From Trichostrongylus colubriformis (taxonomy: Eukaryota; Nematoda; Chromadorea; Rhabditida; Trichostrongylidae), in NCBI GenBank assembly GCA_963978905.1, contig OZ022260.1:38314259-38378258 (forward strand): DNA of 64,000 bases, in the 5' to 3' direction. A program made the translations under genes and the position numbers. This document shows, piece by piece, positions 1-15,000 of this stretch. The notes below the pieces were generated by a model. That model was given only the letters and a program-made list of their open reading frames with translations, made no database searches and was not told the DNA's origin. How positions within the stretch are numbered: the stretch's first letter is position 1; every line of letters begins with the position of its first letter.

Positions 1-3000
1 TTGTACTACAGATATCGAAACGAATCGAGTTTCTGCTTCGATTGCTCGCCAATGCCCGAGATCTGACTAAATGCAACGAGACCATCTCTGATGTCGTCGA
101 AAAGGTCTTTTTTCATGGCAATGATCGTAAAAAATTAGGTTTTAAGTCGGTGAAATAGCCAGGCTAGGCTCATATGTACTATATAGTTCCATTTAAGCGA
201 GGGAAAGAGCCAGTGTACGGAGTGTGTCTGTCGAAGGTTTGGTGCCTAAGTGTAGGATCACTGTCCGTATTACAGATTCAGTAGGGTTGTTTCTACCGAT
301 TGAATGGGGGAGCATAAAAAAAGCTTTATGCATCTTTTTCTTCTAATTTGATTGTGTTGTTTGATTGTAATGTTCAAGTAAGACTGTTATCGATTTTCAC
401 GAGCATTAAATAAAGGCTGTGGGACGATCTAAACTTCTTCTCTGTTGCTCATTTGTGCTAGTGGATCTGAATAGAACTTCTTTTCCAGATTCAAAATTTG
501 TCAAATGCTGAAATCGTAAGCGAATTTCAATCCACATATATCACATTGTCGCAAGGTGGTTTTATCGGAGCTGATCTCCAGGTACGAACTTGAAAAGCGC
601 TTATCTTCGACGGGTTGCGAAAGTCAATCTATTGCAGAGCAAACTCCTACAAGACGTCCTAAGTAGAGCTGGATTGCAAAAAACGCTTCTTCTGCGAACA
701 ATTGTCACTGGTGGTCGCGGGAATCGACCTCACCTTGTCGCTCAGATTTTCAAACATTGCCTCGACTGTTATCAACAAGCTGTTGGGTCTAAAATCAAAG
801 AAAGGTTAATTTTTCGTGGTGATAATTTCTGTAGCAATTATTTTACCTACCATTATATTTAGACTTTGCAAAGAAGAGTGCACAATAATTGAAGAGTTCT
901 CCCACTCTTTGAAAAAATCCCATGCTACAGACTATTCAAGGCAAACCTTGAGTCTTCTAGAAAAGGTTATTTCAGAGTGAGTCAACCTTTCGTATCTTTA
1001 ATTTGCCCTTCGCATTCAATTCACCCTTGCATTTCGGATTTTCCTATAATTTCAGCGAAAATCCTAACGTTATCTTAGTGGATGGTGTTACGACACTCTT
1101 GCTGACTCTGATTCACAGAAAGCCAGGCACGTGAACCGTTATTGTCTGGTAGAGCGGAAAGTAATACAGATACCTGTATTTGCACACGCATCAATTTTAA
1201 AGTTACCAGGCTTCTTTCCTAATCCTGGCATTTTTGGAAATTCTAGCTTTTAACTGGCAACCTTAAGGTTTGAATTGTAGATGGTGGCTTGAAATTCTCT
1301 ATAGTAATCGTAGTTGTGCGGGAACTCTAAATGTTCTATTCAATTTAAATTTTTTCTCTAGTTGCCAATTTAGTTCCCAAGAATCTATGAGAAGAGCCAA
1401 GCAAAATCACGAGCCTTTAAACTGAAGAATTATTTTTCGAAGCTCTTCACCTGTTTTCTTTGGAAACCGGTATTGTAGGGGTTAATCCAGATGTCTTCTC
1501 AATTTATTCAGAGTGCCCATGGACTCTGGATCTCAAAATGCTGGGTCGTATAGAAAGTGAATGGTCGAAAATCATCACTTCCTTTGCTGAATTTTCTCTT
1601 CGTCACCCATCGCAGTCATTTCTATCAGACACTTATTCGTTGCTTATATCTGAGCATTTTCGCGGTGCAGGAGAGAATCTTGAACTACCAGTGCTATTTT
1701 TTGTGTTACGCCATGTTCCTCGTTTGATTTCTGATCAAGGACAACGGGATGTGCAGGTAATATCTGCGATGTTAATGCTTTTCTATTTCTGAATTAGGCT
1801 TTAAAGAATTTTAATAACCATTATCCTGGGATGGAGGCGATCATCAAGCAGTTCGTACATCCGGATAATGTATCTAAATTAGCCGATCGTGCAGTGAAAC
1901 TGTTCACTGAGTCCTTAAATGATGTAAGTAATTTTAAAACTTTCGAAAGGGCTGGAGTGACAACAGCTTCTTTCAGGGATGTTGGCAGATTTACGTACAG
2001 AGTTTCATCTATACCGTACTCATAATTGAATCCACGGGCAATCGGCTTGGGACATCGCTGTTTGAAAGCTTTGCGAACCTTCTGCATAATATTGACGTGC
2101 ACGAGATGTCAGTTTCGTTTTAATCAGGAATTGGGGTGTGCTCGTTTCTTCTCGATTCCTTCAAAATTTCTAGAAAGGATGCATGCATCTGCTGGGAAGC
2201 CACAGGTGGCATCGACCGCCTCCACTGTATGCTGTCGATCTTTCGTAATACAGCATTTTGTGATTTGGTGCCGTGCTTCGAGGAACAATGTCGTCAAGCC
2301 CTCATCGATGACGTGCTCACGAAGTTGATCGCAGATAATCACCGATCTCCAAGGAAGTGTGACCTTTCAAGGTTTTTAAAGGTAGGAGTGGCGTGAAGTG
2401 CGGCCTTGTTTTCCTTGGATCGCTATCCTTTTAACTGTAATCGGATATTAAGAGTAAAGTAATCGGATTTAAAGTAATAGGGAAGCAGTTCTACATTTCC
2501 TGTGAAATCAAGGTACTACAAAATGTGATTGCTCCTTGTTTCAGGGAGAAGATGACACCGGTGGCGGGCTGACCAACACTGGAGATGAGTTGTATCTCCT
2601 ACATCAGCAGCTTCGCTACGAAATAGCCACCCTTCTATTGCACGAAGTGCAGGAGAAATGGAAAAGCAAGTATGGACTCCATATTGAAATTCTGTTTTTA
2701 ACGATGAAATGAGCCGATAGAATACTTTGGGCCAGTTTGCGTTAGTCAGTCTCGATCGTTTTAAACTGCTGATTCTCCTACAGAGATCACTTGCTTATTT
2801 ACTTATTTCGCAATCGGAAAAAAATCTTTCGTTTCATCACAGCTTTCCCTATTTCCAATTGCTTTTCATAACAAAAAGTATGCAGAATACTTTTGAAAGA
2901 TTTTGGGCAAGGCTATTTGTCATTGATTGTGCAACTGCTTCCGTTGGATTTGAATTACTACAAGTAGCTAATATTACTTCCTGCAATTAGGAGTGTACTC

Positions 3001-6000
3001 CTTCAAATTGCAAGCTTCCGTTCAAAGAACTGCTAAACATTTCCTTTTCAAGACCTGACAAGGATGCAATAAATGCAGTACAAGTCAAATGGGTGGTGCG
3101 TGCCTCCAGCAGTGGTCAGTACCCGAGGGAGATAGCAGAGCGTGCTGAACAAGAGCTGAGCAAGGTATCTTTCATCGGTGTTATTCTATTTCGAGAAGTT
3201 CCTGTTGTTTTAGTGTGTTGCAATCACTTTATTCCCACTTCCAGACATCATTCGATATTTTTACAGCTTGGAGCAGACAATGCGGCGGAAGTTCGATTTT
3301 GTTATCTCTCAGAAACTCTTCTGGCTGGGGCGACAAGTGCTCAACCGGCTCAAATTTTCGAGAAGAAGTAACCTTTTTGTTATAAGCAGGAAATGTGTGC
3401 TGATACATTAATGCTTTTTACTGGGACATGTGCCTTTTTCAGGCCTCTCCTCGGGATCTTCTGTTCATTTTATGAGGCGGTTCTTTGCAATGAGAAAGTT
3501 CGGCCTTTGTGGATTGAGGTACACGCTTCGCATGAAATGACGTTATGGCAACTTGCATCAGTTACTTTCTGCCGCGATAGATGATGTGCACGTAATTTCA
3601 GGACCATCTGGTCGTGCTAGGTGACACATTGGATAAATGCGCGTCAGGAGAGTCCATTGCAGAGCAAACAGCTCTGGCACCGGCCTTCATACAGGTTTTG
3701 TCGAATGTGCTTCAGAAAGGTAGGAAGTTTTTCCTCATTTGCGAAGATTTTCGAGGAGTTCAAGTGTCTCACATGTATGTGTGGATGGGCAAAAGTCGGT
3801 CGCTTACCGTGGGGCCAGGGACACCTTTAGAGCGTGTGGATTCTTCACTGCTAGCTATTCTGAATTTCCCTCATTCGTCCATATTTTCCACTTATCCTGG
3901 TCAAAACGAGGACAGAACTCTACAAACTTCACAACCTTTTTTCAGACTCAGCATCGGAACTGGCAAAGCAATTACGTTGCCTACTAGCTGGTCGCCTCCT
4001 ATTCCTACCGTCATGGCTTCGTTGTTCGCTTGCTCCAAGCGCACTTATTTTGAGTTTCGCCCCTATTTTGCAGGATTTAAAAGAGCATGTGAGTTAATCT
4101 CTGTGTCTTGGAACTTGCGATTAGTTCCAAACATCGCTTATGTTTCCAGGTTGATGCTGAAGTAATGCATTGCGCAATGCGGGACAGTGTTGGAGCTATT
4201 CTACGTCCGTCTTTAGTCGAGGATCTGCACGATTTTTTCGCTATCACTGTGCAATCAACGGATCGATTGGCCCAAACTGCTTTGACCTGGACCGGAAGAC
4301 TAGGTAAACTCTCATTGGGAAGCGATCGGTGTGAGATTTTTAATGGAACACTTGTGCAGCTTCGGAGTGCCGCAACCGACTGTCAAGTCTCGTGCCATTG
4401 GGTCGTCGAGAAGATGTGTTTCATGAGGTCTTGACGGTGATTTGTAGCCATGCGGATTCTGAAACTCATATCGAGGTCAGCTTTCCATACTGCTTTTTAT
4501 ACCCTTATCTTTTTTTTAAGTTTCTTGCATTCTCCACATTAACGGTCTAGGTTCTTCGCCAATGTGCAGAGAATCTGGCGTCATGGATTGAGGTCTCAAC
4601 TGACGAAGAGAACGTGATGCGCGGTCAGGCTTTGTTAACAGTGAGTTCTTATTTAGCTAAAAGTCAGTGTTGTTTTTTCTAAGTCTCTAAGAGATAAGCG
4701 GAACGAAGGAGGAGTTAGTCATCGGATTAAAATTGTGCATTATTAGCTATTTTCTCGTTTTCGATTTCCATTCATCTCTTTGACTGGTCAGAGGTTTCCG
4801 ATGGTCATATAGATTCCCGTATCACTCCCTGGTTAACCGGATTTCTGTTTTTTTGCACCGGATGACTGAAACTATTATTCACACTTACTAATCTTTGTAT
4901 TCGTTATGCTAATTTATCAGGACCATAACAAATATGTCATAGAATGGGAATCGTCTTGTGTTCCGTCTGATGGTTGTCTCAAACCTTCTCGAATATTGCT
5001 CTGAACTTGGTAAACACGCAAAACCCTACAGCAGTGAACTGTATTTCAGCGATTCGGAAACATTGAGGGTAATAATTTCTTTTGATTTTCTTTTGTATTT
5101 TTAAATTGTGACCAGTGGCACATCCAGAACATCGTAACACGTCGAGGAGGTCCAACTGCGCTCCCGGTCCAAGATCGTCGAATGGATGAGACCCGATCAA
5201 GCGGGGTTCCTCTCTGTACATACGCAGCTACTGAAAAAGGTTGCTTTCCAATTGGATCACATTTTGATATTTTGAAGTAGATCACTTTTCAGAATTTGTT
5301 CATCAGCACTGGTATAATTGTCACACGTGTAAGATGACTGACAATAAAGGGGTGTGCAGTGTTTGTGCAATAAATTGTCACCGCGGACACGATCTGTCAT
5401 ACAGGTTAGTTTGAGAACTGAATTTATTTGAATTCGTTCGATTGAATATCTTATTTTGTTTGATCAATCTATTGTGATTTTCAAGCAAGCAGGGGTCGTT
5501 TTTCTGTGACTGTGGAGCTGTTGGTTGCTCTGCTTTGAAGGCAACGATGTATCACAATTCGCCCATAAGTGCGGCGAGAGGAAGGACGGCTCCAGCAGTG
5601 CATACGGTGCGTTTCTTGTTTCGATTCTGATGTCATTTTGAGCAATTTCGATTCGCTGGTCTTGATATTTCAGACAGTCGACAGTGGTACTGCTGTACCA
5701 GTTTCCTTTGAAATAAATATTGATACGAGTGTGGTTTCTTCGGAGATGATGGAGCTTTTGGTTTGTTATTTTATGATTTAATCGCTGGAATCTCACTTTT
5801 TTCTTTCTCTTCTTCATTAGCAAAAGATTCCTTTTCGATTTATTTGCTCTTTTCTTTAAGTCCTCTTCCAAAGAGCAAAATTCTCCATCCATTTCTTGTC
5901 TAGTTGGGAAGTGAAAGAAAATTTGGTTATTATTGGTTTTGAAATATTTTCTTCTCATTGAGTCCGAGTATCCTTTCATTCACTCTCTCTGAATGAATTA

Positions 6001-9000
6001 GTTGTTCACACTGTTCTGTCTTTTGTAAGGCTCGAAATCGTTTGTCCCCTCTTAAGGATCGCGTCCGAGCTGGTATTGAAAGCCGTATAGAGGTGATTGA
6101 GCGAATCGTTCGCGCTTCCTTACATGCTCGTGATTCTCGTTGGTCACTTGATGAACGTCGCGACAACGTACGGCGCTCGCTGGCCGATCCTCAACGACTG
6201 CGTGTAGTATATGATCAAGCAATAATGGTGAATTGCTTCATTCTAGAAATCTAGGGTTATTACATAACCTCTGAGTTCTCCAGGAAGACTGTGAAGTTAC
6301 GGGGAAGCCAAACAGTCTCTTGGAGCCAAGGAGGCCACCAGAACCACCAAGTGATAGGAGCAAGGCCAGAGATATTTGCCAAGTCTTACCCTTCGGTGAG
6401 TCATCGATTTATAGAGTGGTGTCTTCTGAACGTCTACGTTATTTTTGAAGATTATCATCTGTTCAGAAAATGGCTGTCATTTGTGGTTTATGCTTGCTGA
6501 ACATGCGACGACTCTTCAGATATTCCATATGCATCCAGGGCAAAGTCTTGCTGATGAACTTGAGCATATGGTGAACTTTGCCTCTATCAGATTTGTTTAC
6601 CATGTTGTCAATGTTTGGAAAAATTATCCGAACGATTTCAACCACTCAGCCTGCTCTTCCACCATTTTCGATTCATTTGCTTCGAAATGTGAGCAGTCTT
6701 CACTTCAAGTTTTGTTGAGCTTGTATTTTTCAGCGAATCGATTCCGAGCCGATAGGTTTTGCCGGTCGTCAAGTTTCTTGTCGTGACGACAAGGTAGCAG
6801 TCGCGGGCCCTACTGATATTCTCACTCTTCGTATGAGCAAGGATGGAGAGATCGTGGATCGTATAGTCATAAAGCTTACTGAGCTTAGTAATCCAGTAGT
6901 AAAGGTAAAGTGTTAATCTATTTTGCAAATTTAGTTTTTTTTTTTTTTGTTTTTGCCCTTTGGCCATGGTACTTGGACGCATTAATTTCTCTAGGTGTTA
7001 TGGGCACCAAATCGTCCAGCATTGTTGGCTGTGGCTACCGTTCAACTTGTACGGATCTACGATCTTGCACTCGATGCCGATAACTTTGTTGAGGAGCTGG
7101 TACTTCCTGTTGGTGAGTATTTGAAATAGTCAGTATACTCCCTTCTCCAAGAAATAGAAATACTTCTCCAAACGATGCGATCGCAAACTTCTAATCGAGC
7201 CATACCTGGTCAGCGAGAGCATTGATCCATTTGAATTAGCTCGTTCACGTCACTGTCAAATAAGGATCTTGTAAATGGAACAGAAGTTTCCAAATATAAT
7301 AGTATGGCTTTACGGGCTCAGAAACATACGTACCGAGGTTGTGCCATTAGGACAGAAAATTCGCGTGTACGTGTACGGAACGCGACCGATGCTTGCGATA
7401 TAGGGGCACCGCGTCTAACAATAAGACAAGACAGACACCGCCACCGTTCTAGGAACCACGTAATATGGTACCCGTACCCGCAACTTGCACCCATCGCGTC
7501 TCACGCTGAGTGCTGTGACGCGCTTTTTCTGTCCTAATGGCACATATCCATACGTGCCGTGATCCGATGCTTTCCTTGACAGCGTAGAACTACTTTGTTC
7601 TCGGTAGGATGTTTTTGACATTTCCTGCATGATGTTTTGGAGTCATTTTATTTTCAGGCAATGTTGAAGACATCGAGTTGATCTACAGTTATTCTACCGA
7701 TGAGATGTGGCTAATGGTGCTGAGCAGTTCCGGCCATTTATATGAACACAGAGTATGCTTTACCAATCAAATTTCTCGGGTCTTCTGTGATTATGTTGAG
7801 ATTGCTTCAGCTGACTGCAAAGAGCGCAGATAACACTTCGTTCTTCTTGACAAACACTGTAACACTCCCGCAAGCGCAACAGATTCTTGGAGCTGGAGTG
7901 TTCGTTTTGTATTTCTCCAGCCCATCACTTGGATGATTATGACCATAAATTGTTTGTCTTCAGATCGGTGCATTACTCAGCTGTGTCCGAATTACTGTTT
8001 TTGTCACTGGAGAAAGGCACCTGGTTTGCCCCATTGGAAAGAGGAAACCTTGGAAGAGAAGATCTTGCCTTGAACTGGACGAGGTATCAGTTGTGCTGAT
8101 TTTTTTTTGCAAGGTTTTAGCAATGTAAGAGGAGTTTCCAGATTGGAAATGACCACGCCTGTCCACTGCTGGCAGGAGTCAAGTGGTGTGATGGCTTGCT
8201 TTTCGTATCCGATCGCTTCATCCTTGGTGTTTGTATATCCTACGCTGGAACAGATTCTCATTCAGGTGTAGTCTTGAGTTATAAAGTAGCTTACTACATT
8301 TCAACACCATTTTTTTTGTCATTTGTGCTGCATCGTTTCTGTGTGGCCATACCGAAGGCTGCTTGTATTTTTGCTACTTTTTTTGGTTATATATTGATTT
8401 GTGCATTTTATTCATTATAGAGAGTGCAACTGAAGCGATCTGCTTTTGCTCATGCCCTTTTTACTGGATCATCTGCAGATATGATTTACTCAATGCCACT
8501 ATTTTACGATTCTCCGACTAATTTGGTCTTCTCAGCGTGAGTTGCCTTTCTTTTTTTTTTTCTGAAACTTGCCTCATTCATTTTTTTCAAATAAACTTCA
8601 CTCATTGGTGGGTAACTTTCGAAGCTGTATACCAAGTCTGTCAAGCCGGTTTACAGAAGATGGTCTACCCTACCGGATCTGTGGATAGAAAATATGCCGA
8701 GTGAGATGTGTGCTCAAGCTGAAAAAGAGAAGGAAGAACCTGAGGCCGAGTTACAAGACAGCGACCTTGTCACGGTATTGCTCCAGCGACTAGATGATTT
8801 TTCCATATCTCCGTCGTTTTCTTATAGCTGTTTGAGCGTTGCGAACCAGTTGATCGTGTCGAGGTGTCATGCCCAGATTTGGCCATTTTCTACGATGTTC
8901 ACGATCTTAACGTGCGACTCAGCTCAGTTGGATCTATGCCAGTCACTGCGATACAGGTGACGTCACTCTTTAATCGAATGTATAATAAAATTTAGCCATG

Positions 9001-12000
9001 CGGTTTCCAGAAAGAACAGTTTGCGCTCACTATGCGTGTTGGAGATCCAAATATTATAGTACGTGCTGTTCGAGTTGAACTACCAGCCGAGCGAGGTCGT
9101 GGTCCTTCCGAGGTGAGTTAGGAAATAGGTCTGAATTCCATTTCCAGGTATATCTCATAGTTTTTGAGGTTTCTATTGGTGAGAAGACGTATCCTCTAAC
9201 GATGACAACCGACCTAGCTCGATTCTTCGACATTCGATTCACTAGGACGCAGTCGCTCGAACTGTAAGGTTTACTACTTTTTGTAGTTCTTGAAACTTGT
9301 TACAGCTGTGTGAATTTTTCTGTATAGTGCTATTTCCAGTGACCATAGAAACATCACACTGACGTTCTCTGGAAGATCGCGATCACAAGTAGGGATGACT
9401 GTGGTTTCTGTACGATTATACGGCATGTCCAAAAGAGAGTTCGGGTTCCCTCGTTCACATTTGATTGCAAGGATGCCTCTTTCGTTGCCTGATAAATTCA
9501 TTTTGAACGTGGTACGAATGCTGACCACGTTGACTACAAGAAATCTGATAGTGAAGGTGAGCGGTTTCCCCTGGTACTGTACACGTCCACTTATGAGGCG
9601 CGCAGACCTGATGCATAGCTGTCACTTGGCTCTTCTGTAATCAAGAGCTTTGCCTGTCAATTTAAGTGCCAGTTTCCTTTTTGTAATCTCACTGGAATAT
9701 TGTAACAATGTGTATATTGAAGGACCGTGAGTGGATGGTGAAGACGGCATGTCGTCTGATTAGCCCTCGATTGTGCCACCGTGAGCTAGTGGATGCGGCC
9801 AACCGACTGCTCAGAGTCCTCTTGGTGGATAACGTTCATGATTACTACGCTCGTAAAGATATGGTCGTCATAAGTGAGTTGTCGTCTGTCACTACGTATT
9901 TATCCTTTGCAAACCCCAGTAGCCTTGGAAGTAATCGGAATCCGAGTTTTGCTTCCTCGAATCTTGATCCTTGTCTTTATGTCTTGCTGCTTTCGGGATC
10001 TAGGAGTTTCGGGAATGAATGGGTACGAAGGACAACTTCAAATATGGGTTTTAGAAAGTATGAATTGTGCTTCTTGGTTGCAGACGACTTGGCAGTATTT
10101 TCTCGTGGTAAAGTACCGATACCGTGCGATCTGATGGCAGATTTCGCACTTCAACTCAAGTATATGATGTGTACACGATGGAAGCAATTCTGGAGCATCG
10201 TGAAACGGAGTATGTTCGAAGCCCCTATTCAATTTTTACATTTTTATTCAGTCGTTACCGCGCCCTTTGCTCACTGCGGGACACGCTCGCTCGCATTTCT
10301 GATAGCTGAATCAACTTTTTAAATCGTAGTACTGTTCATGTATTATGTGATCAGTTTTGCCTTTGGCTTGAATCCGTGGACACTGCAGTTCGAGTGCGTG
10401 TTCAGTGTTACAACCTAATGTTTTTATAGAGTTTGGAAGCTCGGTGGCTATAATGTCCTTTCTACGTCGTGAGGTGGCTGCAGCGGCTACGATTGGCGCA
10501 CCTTTCGGTGCTTCGGATCCATTGCCGGCTCTGGAGCTGTACACTGTTCTACTGTTTATTCTTTTGTCGGTCAATGATTCACATGCTAAGCAGCTTACTG
10601 ATGAATACCTCAGTTTGTACACTGATCCAAAGGTGAGCCTTTTGTGTTAGGTGCTCTGGATTTCTACGACAAGATTCAATTTCCATAAATAGAATTAGTA
10701 TAGTAGGCCGGGAACAAGATTCAATTTTTATAAATAGCAATTAGTATAGTAGGCCGGGGAATCGCCGTCATTTCCTAAGGATATCTTTTGTTTCGCGATT
10801 GATTCTTTCTTGTCCGCGCTTTTTCATGGCAAAAAAGTTTCGGTTGACTGTCTAGTAAAGTGGCTGACATACAGCTCCCCAATCGCTTTCCCTTCTTTTT
10901 TATTTTCGGATCATTAATAAAGAGAAGTACTGCATACTGTTTGCAGACCTCACATATAGCCCACCGTGTGCGACTTGTCGGGCAAACACTACTCTACTCG
11001 TTTGCACTGACAACGAGAAACGATCGGTATCAGGCACGCACTATGAACCCATCAGCGAAAGTGATGCGCTGGGGAGGCTTAAGGCCTTTCTTCAATCGTA
11101 CAAAAATCCTAAGGTTGTTTGTTTTAAACATTACGGCCGATCTTAAGTTAGAGTCTTGCCAATAAAAGATGTGAATTACAGCCCGGAGGATGATCCGGTA
11201 CAGCTAGAATTTCTTATGGGACCACTTTGTACTGTAGACGTACTCACGCAGAAGAATAGTGATATGTTTGATTTGGGTAATTTTAGAGGTTACGGCAATT
11301 TCGTAGAATCGAGATGGATTTCTATCATTGTTTAGAGAGTGAATGGCTCCTTCATTTGTTACAAGCGGTCTTAGCTAAGATACGTGACGAAGGGTCTATC
11401 GGTTCGCTACCCGTTGAGGGTGTCCCTGTTGGGTGAGTGTAAAATCAATAAACTATCCCTGTGAAGTCTGTGTTACAGATTTTTACCAACCCTTATTTTT
11501 TGCAGGCGTGGTGACACGGTCCCGTCAACTTCTCTTCTAATTTTTGCCATGGCTCTTATGGCCCAACTGTATCCAGCAAATCTCTACCCCACAGTAGTCC
11601 AACTCATTGCCATGGTCGATTGGAAAGCAAGCATTATCGAGATTACCGACCATAATTACAGGTAGATTACACCTACAACAGTGATCTTGTTGACTAAATT
11701 CTCCGCGAAAAACTAACGTTTTCGTAATCATAACACCATCTCAATCCACAATATCAAGGCTTTGTTTGAATTCACAGCATTGTACATTAGGTCAAAAATC
11801 TGAATAAAAATGCTTTTGATTTTTGACCTATCCTGATTACAGGCAATTTCTACTATTTCGTCTTATATTCGTTCTGCTTCTAAAATGTGGAGAACATCTT
11901 GAGAACAGAAAGAAAAGCGAAAAGGAATCTGAAGGTAAACTTTCAACAGGATTTTTCATTCTTTAGACTTTTTGAATTGTCCCGTAATTATACTGTAGGG

Positions 12001-15000
12001 TACGTATTTGAGTAGCTTGCAGTAGTTGTTCCAACTTGATGCGAACCGTATCTAATTTGAGTTGGGCTTTACATTCGCTTTTTTCTGAGGCTTCTATTCA
12101 AATGTGGTTTTATAGATCGTTTTTTTTTTTGAATTTAACCGACATATACAAATACTTTTCCTCATTTGTCGTTTGAGACCATTTCTTGCGCACTCACAGA
12201 TCAATGTGAAAAGGTGGTAGAAAATCGTATTCAGAAAAACGAGCTGGCTCAAGCGGCGCGATGCTGACAGATGCAGACTCGTGTTCTCCGTCAAGCTCAT
12301 TGCCGTCAGTTGGAGTGGAATTCGCGACGTCAGCTGATGGCTCGAGAGAAGCCACACCCGTCAATTCGTCAGAAGATCGAACCACGACAAAACGACGCAG
12401 TACAGAGAAACTGTTGGGCCAAGTGAGTGCAATGAGTGGGGTCTTTTAGACCAGAACCATGCATTTAAAAATTTATTCAACAGCATCATTGGTTGTTGTC
12501 TATGTTTCATTTCAATTTAGCGATTTTCAGATCGTGACTCAACTTTGCAACGCAGGAGCACTGGAGTTTTGTCGTGATTTGCTGGAAAGTGTTGCGAGTT
12601 ACTGGCGCACAGCAAGGGAACATAGAAGAGCACCACGAGCTTGGTCACGCGACTGTGGAGCGAGTGCGAGCGAGTCTTCTGTCTCAGGGATATCTAGCGG
12701 TTCGATTATCCATGTATTTTTGTTCTTCATTTCATTGTTCCAAAGACCTGAGACATCAATAGCAAGAGATCACCCACTAGCAATAGGTTCGGCTCACTAT
12801 TAGCACTGATAATTATGTCAAAGATAACCATGGCAATGAAAACCTCATTCCATTGATGCTTTCAGGTGGTATTTGACTTACTGACAAGGGAAAGCACCAT
12901 TCAGTATTGATGCTTTGACAAATTTGTAGTACCGGGAAAATATGGATTGAAAGGCCTCCATTGCGAAAGTCTACAATTCATGTGTGCATTGCAAGGGGAT
13001 GATGATGCCGTGTAATTAGTTCATAGTTGGTTTGAATGGATAGCTTAAAGACAGTGTTTGGGGTAATGTGGGTGATGAGAATCCCTAAGAGGGTTCATTC
13101 ACTCGAAAACTACGGGTTTGGAAAGCCTATTTGCGGCGAAATCCCCCACGAAGGGCGCGTCCCGGAGCTGTGGCAAAGGCGGCCTTTTCTGCTCGAGCCG
13201 CCTTACTGTGCTCGGTCCGCCTCCTAGCGACTGATTGGCTGGGCTGGGAATAGAAGGTATCGCGACCCGCTTTCTCAGTTTTGGCTTGAAGCGCACTCCA
13301 GAAAAGGGATGCTCACTCATTTCCGAACATCCTTTTGTGTTTACGAAATGGAAACACGTCAATGGAAATCTCGTCCGGACTACCCGCCTCTTCACGGGAA
13401 GGCTCCACGTCGGGAATTAACGGTGGGGAGGGGTCCTATTTCTCGGGTTTTTGACCATTTCCATCCGTTTTTTCTTCACTATCCTGTTACTAGGCATCTC
13501 GACTTTCAAATTCACTACTTCTTTTACTTTTCTGCCGAATTTCGCCAAACACTGCCTTTAACGAATTTTATCATGAATGACGCAGGTTTAGGAACAACAG
13601 GAGTCATGGATGCTCGGGAACATTACTATACAATGATCACCGATGTTGCGTTGCGTTTGCCTTGTCAAATGAGGCGAATTTTGAGTGATGTAAAGTTTGA
13701 CGAAAGGTGGCAGCGAATTCTCTGTGAGGTACTGGTCTTCTTTCTTATCTGAAGGAATCGTTCACGAAAAAATGAGTTCCTTCGTCACCCATATATTCAT
13801 GTTGTATTTGCCTAATAAGGGTCACGTGCAAAGTTTCACGCGAAAAAATGATATATCGGCTAAGATACAGCTCCCCAAATTTTCGTCCGAGTGGGCGTGG
13901 CTTACGAGTCAAAGCCCCGTTGCGTTGTCCGCCGCGGTTGGGAACGGAGTTGGAATATTTGCGTATGTTTCCGCTCCTACAATGGTCTCCGATCTCGGCG
14001 GACGACGGGGTGGATACTTGCTCGGAGTCCCCGCTCACCGGCCTGAGACTTTGTAGTGCTATACCTTATTGGGATTCACATTTTCGCATGAAACCTTGCA
14101 TGCGACCCATATTAGGCAAATACAACATAAATATATGGGTAACAGAAAAACTCATCTATTCGTGAACTGTTCCTGTAAATGGCCAACCACTCCTTCGAGG
14201 CTTGAATGTTTTCCTCGGGCAATTCATGTCACTTCAACTGTTTTTACCTCGAATTCGTCTGTCCAATCATTGTTTCGATGTTTTCAGCTGGTTTCATACC
14301 AACACGCTCCACAGTTGCGTAGGCAGAGCAAAAAGGTTCTCTTGGCCATGTTCAATGGAGATAAACAGAAGTACCGCGAAGTGCGCGACCAGCATATGAT
14401 GCGATCTCACATCGAGTTGCTCAAGAAAAAGTATACTCAGAACAGGTGATTGTTTTAGTTATTTCGACCCATCTCACCTCTTTTAGCTTTAACGGTGTGG
14501 GTACAGTAGCAACCAGTTGATCTGCCAATTACTACTTTGCGCTGCTTTGCGATTCGTGAAGTGTGCACCAATAAATTTGAAACCCTCCAACCGAAATTAT
14601 CAATACGCCACGGGAAATGAGATTTACCGTGATATTTAGTGCTGAGGTTCGCATTCGTGGTTACAAAAAACATGCTGATTGAAATATTCGGAAGGTTGTT
14701 GATAGAATTTTCTGAGGAATGAAATGAAAATTTTTTATAGTAATTTCAACCATCAACAACTTACTGAAATGGTAGACATCGTGAATGCAATAGCCGTGAC
14801 AGCGAACCAGCGTACAGCATTGTGGAGGAATATTTGCGAGGAACAGGTAAGTGTACTACTCAATGTTTTCGCAAGTAATTTCAACCATGTGGAAGGTAGT
14901 CTTTCCGAAAAAAATGTTGTTTCAGCTCAATTGGCTGCTGCAATTAGCATGTCGAGTAGCTGATGCTGTCTCATGCAGCGTGGTGGATTTGCTGGTGTCA

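Noticed and set aside
5464..5979. 171-codon open frame antisense to UBR4
   Set aside because: It lies opposite the UBR box exons and intervening introns and is Lys/Arg/Ser-rich. It is a shadow of the real gene.
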